This document shows, one piece after another, positions 50,661-55,578 of a stretch of 55,578 nucleotides of DNA. The stretch's first letter is position 1. The number at the start of each line of letters is the position of its first letter. Source of the DNA: Cyanobacteria bacterium SIG27 (GTDB lineage Bacteria > Cyanobacteriota > Vampirovibrionia > Gastranaerophilales > Gastranaerophilaceae); assembly GCA_015152565.1 (NCBI GenBank), contig SUTT01000010.1:1-55578 (forward strand), read 5' to 3'. Made by a program: the position numbers and the translations under genes. A model generated the notes under the pieces. It was given only the letters and a program-made list of their open reading frames with translations, was not told the DNA's origin and did no database searches.

Positions 50661-50663
50661 ATT

Positions 50664-51722
50664 TTAGTCTTGTTTTGTTTCGGTTGGTTTATTTTTAGAA
50701 GCAATTTTTTCTCTAACTTGAGCTTCAATTGCAGCTAAAATATCAGGATTTTGTTCTAAAAATTCTTTAGCTTTTTCTCTTCCTTGTCCTAATTTTTCAT
50801 CGTTATAACTAAACCAAGCACCCGCTTTTTTAATAACATTAAAGTTAACTGCAACATCAATAATGTTACCTAGCGCACAAATACCTTTTCCGTAAATAAT
50901 ATCAAATTCACAAACTTTAAAAGGAGGTGCAACTTTATTTTTAGCTACTTTAACACGAACTCTATTTCCGATATCTTCATTATCTTTATTTTTAACGCTA
51001 TCACAACGTCTAATATCAAGTCTAACAGATGAATAATATTTTAGTGCTTGACCACCTGTTGTTGTTTCAGGGTTTCCAAACATAATACCAATTTTTTGTC
51101 TTAATTGGTTAATGAAAATTACTGTTGTATTAGTTTTTGCTACAATTGCAGTTAGTTTTCTTAAACCCTTTGACATCAAACGAGCTTGAAGACCCATTTG
51201 TTGTTCATCCATTGCTTTTTCAATTTCTGCTTTAGGAACTAATGCAGCTACAGAGTCAATTACTACAACATCAATTGCGCCAGAACGAACCAATTCTTCT
51301 GCGATTTCTAGCGCTTGTTCACCTGTATCAGGTTGAGAAATTAAAAGTTGGTCAATATCAACCCCTAAATTTCTAGCATATTCAGGATCAAGCGCATGTT
51401 CTGCGTCAATATAAGCTGCAATTCCGCCTTTTTTTTGAGCATTTGCAACAATATGCTGAGCTAAAGTAGTTTTACCTGAAGCTTCAGGTCCGTAAATTTC
51501 GATAATTCTTCCTCTTGGAACACCACCTATTCCAAGTGCAAGATCAAGCGCTAAAGCGCCTGTTGGAATGCATTCGCAATCAACACTTGTTTTATCACCA
51601 AGGCGCATAATTGAGCCTTTACCGAAATCTTTTTCAATTTTATCTAGAGCTAATTTTAGTGCCTTATTTTTACCTTCTTGGATGGCTTGCAATTCTTTAT
51701 CATCAACTTCCTTAGCACACAT
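50664..51722 (-). CDS. recA: Recombinase RecA
   Basis: RecA catalyses strand exchange and activates the SOS response. The 352-residue protein has [20 protein letters not shown], Walker [53 protein letters not shown] and loop L2 with [20 protein letters not shown]. The ATG at 51722 was chosen: GAGGAAA precedes it, and the GTG twelve bases further upstream has a poorer site. No LexA-type operator was recognised upstream; the region to kdsA is short and AT-rich. Confidence 0.98.
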   Translation of the reverse strand: MCAKEVDDKELQAIQEGKNKALKLALDKIEKDFGKGSIMRLGDKTSVDCECIPTGALALDLALGIGGVPRGRIIEIYGPEASGKTTLAQHIVANAQKKGGIAAYIDAEHALDPEYARNLGVDIDQLLISQPDTGEQALEIAEELVRSGAIDVVVIDSVAALVPKAEIEKAMDEQQMGLQARLMSKGLRKLTAIVAKTNTTVIFINQLRQKIGIMFGNPETTTGGQALKYYSSVRLDIRRCDSVKNKDNEDIGNRVRVKVAKNKVAPPFKVCEFDIIYGKGICALGNIIDVAVNFNVIKKAGAWFSYNDEKLGQGREKAKEFLEQNPDILAAIEAQVREKIASKNKPTETKQD

Positions 51723-51770
51723 AAATTTCCTCACTTCCCTATTTATAATAATTATTATATAATAAAATCT

Positions 51771-52586
51771 ATGAAAACTATAAAACTTAACAATTTTGAA
51801 ATAGGTGGGGATAAGTTAACAATTTTAGCAGGTCCTTGCGCTATGGAATCAGAAGAAATTTCATTTCAAACTGCTAAAAAATTAAAAGAAGTCTGTGAAA
51901 AATTAGACATCAATTTTGTTTTTAAAACATCTTTTGATAAAGCTAATCGCTCTTCGCTAAATTCATATCGTGGTTTAGGTATGGATAAAGGTTTAGAAAT
52001 TCTAGCTAAAGTTAAAAAAGAATTAAATGTTCCAATTGTAACTGATATCCACGAAGCTTGGCAGGCGCAACCAACAGCTCATGTTGCCGATATTGTTCAA
52101 ATTCCAGCTTTTTTATGCAGACAAACAGATTTATTAGTTGCTGCTGCTAAAACCGGAAAAATTATAAACATTAAAAAAGGACAATTTTTATCGCCATATC
52201 AAATGAAATCAATCGCTAAAAAAATTATTGATAGTGGAAACGATAAAATCATAATTACAGATAGGGGCACAAGCTTTGGCTACAACAATTTAGTTGTTGA
52301 TATGCGCTCTATTCCAATTACACAAGATGATTTAGGTTATCCTTTATGTTTCGATGCTACTCATAGCGTACAAATTCCAGGAGGTCACGGCACATCATCT
52401 TCTGGCGAAAGACGCTTTGTCACAACTTTAGCTAAATCTGCTGTTGCAGCAGGCGCTAAAGTGTTATTTTTTGAAATCCATCCAAACCCTGAAACTGCGC
52501 TTTGCGATGGAGATAATATGTTGCCATTAGATAGTTGCGAAGAAACATTTGAAATTTGTAATAAAATTTTTAAATTAGTTAATTAA
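51771..52586 (+). CDS. kdsA: 2-dehydro-3-deoxyphosphooctonate aldolase (Kdo-8-P synthase)
   Basis: KdsA condenses arabinose 5-phosphate and phosphoenolpyruvate to Kdo 8-phosphate, the first committed Kdo step. The 271-residue protein begins [20 protein letters not shown] and has [48 protein letters not shown], and [13 protein letters not shown]. The Cys of GPCA and C-D of PLDSCEE suggest a possible metal site. TATAAT (51758-51763) lies only seven bases before the ATG and no ribosome site is visible, so the mRNA may be leaderless. Divergent from recA. Together with lptB it shows that the cell makes LPS. Confidence 0.95.
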   Translation: MKTIKLNNFEIGGDKLTILAGPCAMESEEISFQTAKKLKEVCEKLDINFVFKTSFDKANRSSLNSYRGLGMDKGLEILAKVKKELNVPIVTDIHEAWQAQPTAHVADIVQIPAFLCRQTDLLVAAAKTGKIINIKKGQFLSPYQMKSIAKKIIDSGNDKIIITDRGTSFGYNNLVVDMRSIPITQDDLGYPLCFDATHSVQIPGGHGTSSSGERRFVTTLAKSAVAAGAKVLFFEIHPNPETALCDGDNMLPLDSCEETFEICNKIFKLVN

Positions 52587-52589
52587 TTT

Positions 52590-54587
52590 ATGGAAGATGA
52601 TTTAATCTTAAAAAATGAAAACGCTGTTGCAGTAAGAAAAAAATTTACCCTTAAAAAACGAAGCAGCGTTTCTAATTATAAAATTAATTATGAAGACGAG
52701 CTAAATTCTGCTCAACTAGAAGCTGTTAAAACTCATATTGGTCCAATTTTAGTTGTTGCAGGAGCAGGGACAGGTAAAACTAAAACACTGACTTATCGTT
52801 GCGCAAGATTAATTGAAGATGGAATTAATCCAGAGAATATCTTACTTTTAACTTTCACTAAAAAAGCAGCTAAAGAAATGCTTAATCGTGCAAGTTTAAT
52901 TTTAGATGAAAGATGCGACAAAGTTGCTGGCGGAACTTTTCATAGTTTTTCTAATTTAATTCTAAGAAAATATAGCGCACTTTTAGGGCTTAAAAATAAT
53001 TTTACTATTATGGATAGTGCTGATGCGCAAGATGTTATAGCGCACATAACTAATACATTATTTCCTAAAAAAGAAAAAAGATTTCCTAAAAAATCAACCA
53101 TTCTTGAAATTTATTCTAAATCAGTAAATAAAGAAACTCCCGTTAAAGAAATTATTGATAAAGAATTTTGGAATTTTAAAGATGTTGAAGACAAAATAAT
53201 TGAAATTCACAAAGGTTATGTTAAATATAAGCGTGAAAATTCGATTTTAGATTATGATGATTTACTTTTGTATTTAAAATTTTTACTAACTGACCACGAA
53301 AATATAAGAAAAAAATTATCCAACCAATATAAATATATCATGGTTGATGAATATCAAGATACTAATACTTTACAAGCAGATATTATAAAACTACTTGCAA
53401 GTGAACATAATAACATTATGGCGGTAGGGGATGATGCACAAAGCATTTATGCTTTTCGTGGCGCAAATTATAAAAATATTTTAGATTTCCCATCTATTTT
53501 TCCAAATACAAAAATAATTAAACTAGAACAAAATTATAGAAGCAGTCAAAATATTCTTAATTTAACAAATAAAATAATATCAAGTGCAACTCAAGGATAT
53601 AAAAAAGAATTATTTTCTGAAATTCAAAATCCAATAAAACCAGCACTAATTAGAGCTATTAATTCCCAAATGGAAGCAGAATTTATCTGCCAACAAGTTT
53701 TAGAATTATTAGATGAAGATATTGAACTAGGCGACATTTGTGTGCTTGCTCGAAACGCAAGAATGAGTTATAACCTTGAAATTGAGCTTGCTAAATATAA
53801 TATTCCATTTCAAAAGTTTGGCGGTCCAAAATTTATGGAAGCAGCACATATTAAAGATATTATTGCTCATTTAAGAGTTATTTTAAATCCAAATGATACG
53901 ATTAGTTTAAATCGAATTTTAATGCTTTTAAAAGGAATTGGCGCTAAAGCAGTTACTCAAATTATTCCTTTTATGCAACAAAAAAACTATAATCAAAAGC
54001 TTTTACCAAGCAAATATTCTTTTTCGTTATCACCATTATTTAAATTATTGGTTAAAAACGATGAATCTAATTGGTCTTTGCAAGATTTAGTTGATGAAAT
54101 TTTGAAATATTATAAACCGATTTTAAAAGATAAATATGACGATTGGCAAAAAAGAGAAAAAGACCTTGAACATTTTCAATATCTTTCAACTCAATATAAA
54201 AAACTTGATAATTTTTTATCTGATTTAGCACTAGAACCTCCAGAAGCCTCAGTCGAGGGAATGTATAAAAGAAACATTAAAGATGATTGTTTGACAATTT
54301 CAACTATTCATAGTGCAAAAGGACTTGAATGGGATAGTGTTTTTATAATTGGTGCGGTTGATGGAAGATTTCCAAGCGCATATTCATTTAATTCAGTTGA
54401 TGAAATGGAAGAAGAGTTAAGATTAATGTATGTTGCAACAACAAGGGCAAAATCAAGACTTTTTATTAGCTATCCAATTGATATGTATGATTACGCTACA
54501 CAGATGATTTTAACTAAACCATCAAGATTTTTAGATAATTTAGACGAAGAATTGATTGAACCCTGGGATATTGAAGAAGAAAAATAA
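52590..54587 (+). CDS. UvrD/PcrA-type superfamily 1 DNA helicase
   Basis: A 665-residue 3'-5' helicase of the UvrD/Rep/PcrA class, active in repair and in clearing proteins from DNA. Helicase motifs: Q motif LNSAQLEAV, Walker A VVAGAGTGKTKTL, Ia LLLTFTKKAAKEM, II VDEYQDTN, III AVGDDAQSIYAFRGA, IV LEQNYRSS, V ISTIHSAKGLEWDSVFI and VI EELRLMYVATTRAKSRL. The N-terminal 40 residues are a basic extension (KKFTLKKRSSVSNYK). It is shorter than classical UvrD (~720) and lacks the C-terminal tail. Starts four bases after kdsA. Confidence 0.92.
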   Translation: MEDDLILKNENAVAVRKKFTLKKRSSVSNYKINYEDELNSAQLEAVKTHIGPILVVAGAGTGKTKTLTYRCARLIEDGINPENILLLTFTKKAAKEMLNRASLILDERCDKVAGGTFHSFSNLILRKYSALLGLKNNFTIMDSADAQDVIAHITNTLFPKKEKRFPKKSTILEIYSKSVNKETPVKEIIDKEFWNFKDVEDKIIEIHKGYVKYKRENSILDYDDLLLYLKFLLTDHENIRKKLSNQYKYIMVDEYQDTNTLQADIIKLLASEHNNIMAVGDDAQSIYAFRGANYKNILDFPSIFPNTKIIKLEQNYRSSQNILNLTNKIISSATQGYKKELFSEIQNPIKPALIRAINSQMEAEFICQQVLELLDEDIELGDICVLARNARMSYNLEIELAKYNIPFQKFGGPKFMEAAHIKDIIAHLRVILNPNDTISLNRILMLLKGIGAKAVTQIIPFMQQKNYNQKLLPSKYSFSLSPLFKLLVKNDESNWSLQDLVDEILKYYKPILKDKYDDWQKREKDLEHFQYLSTQYKKLDNFLSDLALEPPEASVEGMYKRNIKDDCLTISTIHSAKGLEWDSVFIIGAVDGRFPSAYSFNSVDEMEEELRLMYVATTRAKSRLFISYPIDMYDYATQMILTKPSRFLDNLDEELIEPWDIEEEK

Positions 54588-54632
54588 TTAAAAAATATGC
54601 TAAAATGTAGAAGAAAAGTTTAAGAGGAAAAT

Positions 54633-55022
54633 ATGAAATTTCTACATTCAATGATTAGAGTAAAAGACGAAGAGAAATCAATTCGCTTTTATTGTGACCT
54701 TTTAGGTCTTAAAAAAGGAAAAAGAATTCGCCTTGAAGATTGTTATTTGCAATATCTTGTGGATGAAAATACAGGAGTTGAAATCGAATTAACAATCAAC
54801 GATGAAATTCCGCAAGATGGATATTCGCAAGGAAGAACATTTGGGCACTTTGCATTTGAGTGCGAAGACTTAGATGAGATAGATAAAAAAATAAAAGAAA
54901 TGGGATATAATTGGGAAATAGAACCTTTTTATATGCCAGAAGTCAAGACAAGAATATCATTCTTGCTTGACCCTGACAACAACGAGATAGAACTAATTGA
55001 AAAATTAGTCTTGCTCGCCTAA
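54633..55022 (+). CDS. Glyoxalase/VOC-superfamily protein
   Basis: A 129-residue protein of two VOC motifs: MKFLHSMIRVKDEEKSIRFY, LGLKKGKRIRLEDCYLQYL, EIELTINDE, then FGHFAFECEDLDEIDKKI and the final FLLDPDNNEIELIEKL. His5, Glu in VEIEL, His in FGHFAF and Glu in NEIELIE fit the four metal ligands of lactoylglutathione lyase (GloA). Glutathione use in this lineage is unknown, so another thiol or a different VOC reaction is possible. Ribosome site AGAGGAA is good. Converges with the next gene and overlaps it by 18 bases. Confidence 0.88.
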   Translation: MKFLHSMIRVKDEEKSIRFYCDLLGLKKGKRIRLEDCYLQYLVDENTGVEIELTINDEIPQDGYSQGRTFGHFAFECEDLDEIDKKIKEMGYNWEIEPFYMPEVKTRISFLLDPDNNEIELIEKLVLLA

Positions 55023-55307
55023 TAAGATTCTAGGTTCCACTCCTAAAACCTCTCCAATACGATTTAATTCTGCAACAGTTAAAGTTGCAAGTTCATTTAC
55101 TTCAAATTCTTCAACAAAAGCTAAAATTTCATCTTCGCTCATTGTCATAATTGGCGAAATATAGGGCTGTTTAGCTGTTGAAATATATTCAAAGCCTTGT
55201 AAATCTTTTTGTTTTGGTGATGCTTTAACTTCGCTACTTTTCAAAAGCTCGTTTCTTAAAAAAGAAGCAAGTTGAGTTTCATCAAATGTTGTTTTCCCAC
55301 GTTTCAT
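55005..55307 (-). CDS. Hypothetical small protein (100 aa)
   Basis: A 100-residue protein I do not recognise. It starts MKRGKTTFDETQLASFLRNE, has a Lys/Ser-rich linker and ends in a helical region (SEDEILAFVEEFEVNELATL, then LNRIGEVLGVEPRILLGE). The ending resembles the helix-turn pattern of small regulatory or antitoxin proteins, but no clear DNA-binding motif is seen. Ribosome site AAAGGTG. No membrane segments. Confidence 0.55.
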   Translation of the reverse strand: MKRGKTTFDETQLASFLRNELLKSSEVKASPKQKDLQGFEYISTAKQPYISPIMTMSEDEILAFVEEFEVNELATLTVAELNRIGEVLGVEPRILLGEQD

Positions 55308-55404
55308 AACTTATATACACCTTTCTGCCTTAATTAATTTGTCGGCAGTATTGGTTAGAAGTTTAGGGCTTTTATTATTTTTGTTACAAAAGTTAATATG
55401 TTGT

Positions 55405-55430
55405 TAAAAAAACGAGGACTTTCGTCCTCG
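55405..55430 (-). terminator. Terminator for a minus-strand transcript entering from the right
   Basis: On the minus strand CGAGGAC-GAAA-GTCCTCG is followed by TTTTTTT. The gene it ends lies beyond the window. Confidence 0.75.
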
Positions 55431-55454
55431 GCTAAAAAATTTGCGTAATTTAAA

Positions 55455-55578
55455 ATGCGTAAGCCGGTGCGCAAGCGAACTTTCGTTGAGAAAGTGAAGC
55501 TAGCGCAGTCGATAGCCACCGTAGGACGCCCAAAATTTTCTTAACGAACATTAGTGAGTTTAGAAAATGGAAGTGCCC
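55455..55578. repeat. GC-rich structured intergenic segment at the right edge
   Basis: It contains GGTGCGCAAGC, a hairpin ACTTTC-GTTGA-GAAAGT, AAGCTAGCGCAG, and GATAGCCACCGTA: the same order of motifs as in the cores at 22.03 and 28.08 kb, with changed bases. Further on, ATTTTC and GAAAAT enclose CTTAACGAAC and TAGTGAGTTTAG, which resemble stretches of the 53-bp repeat at 21.95 kb. No gene is visible. It may be an RNA end or a dispersed repeat. Confidence 0.4.

Noticed and set aside
50447-50728. Lys/Leu/Phe-rich minus-strand frame across the ftsQ end
   Set aside because: It is the shadow of the Glu/Lys/Gln-rich ftsQ tail and crosses a terminator.
55455-55578. Housekeeping RNA (tmRNA, SRP RNA, RNase P RNA or tRNA)
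   Set aside because: None of their conserved sequence blocks (CCA end, tetraloop motifs, cloverleaf) could be found.

Overview
The window is an AT-rich bacterial chromosome segment with dense coding. It encodes lipid A/LPS functions (lptB, an LptF/G permease, kdsA), peptidoglycan genes (murC, murB, ddl, ftsQ), several TPR proteins, an SLH-domain envelope protein, c-di-GMP proteins (GGDEF, HD-GYP, YajQ) and part of a flagellar export/basal-body operon. LPS plus an SLH protein of cyanobacterial style, very low GC, and an N-terminal F-x-G motif on otherwise unrelated proteins fit a gut Vampirovibrionia/Melainabacteria (Gastranaerophilales) genome. That placement is an inference from gene content; no ribosomal RNA gene is present to test it.

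Layout. 0.2-2.75 kb, minus strand: ssb, a four-carbon acid-sugar kinase (DUF1537) and a PdxA-family dehydrogenase with changed active-site residues. 2.8-3.5 kb: the most striking region. Two tandem copies of what looks like a type I toxin-antitoxin locus with Fst/par-like architecture, each with a 24-25 residue hydrophobic peptide behind a very strong ribosome site and a convergent short antisense RNA, followed upstream by a small AbrB/MazE-like gene. 3.6-12.8 kb: a decayed nuclease, TPR, ilvD, a catalytically dead RNase III-like protein, a methionine gamma-lyase-family enzyme, a methyltransferase and a GAF-GGDEF protein. 13-19.6 kb: lytic transglycosylase, fliE, fliF, a diverged fliG-like gene, fliH and flhA in one operon. 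19.7-24.7 kb: pnp, then an accessory stretch with a duplicated structured repeat, a MerR-like regulator, a doublet of small XRE regulators, a cysteine-rich small protein and cytidine deaminase. 24.9-30.9 kb: lptB, lptF/G, a phosphodiester glycosidase, a pilin-like protein, a second copy of the structured repeat, rsfS, ricT, a WG-repeat protein and an intact nuclease. 30.9-36.4 kb: a second XRE doublet, a zinc-ribbon protein with a glycine/asparagine/arginine-rich linker, an FAD oxidase, a MATE transporter and a REC-HD-GYP protein. 36.4-44.3 kb: a kinase-fold protein, a dxs-type gene, the SLH protein, a GIY-YIG protein, dus and a large TPR protein. 44.4-55.3 kb: a candidate small RNA, yajQ, a glycosyltransferase, the murC-murB-ddl-ftsQ run, recA, kdsA, a UvrD-type helicase, a glyoxalase-type protein and a small unknown.

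How it fits together. The envelope genes describe a diderm cell that makes Kdo and exports LPS. The regulatory genes point to c-di-GMP signalling (one synthase, one hydrolase, one possible receptor). The accessory islands (2.8-3.75, 21.9-23.7, 28.0-28.2 and 30.9-31.5 kb) hold duplications, small regulators and structured repeats, and contain most of the observations worth follow-up. No CRISPR array, transposase, tRNA or rRNA gene was seen.
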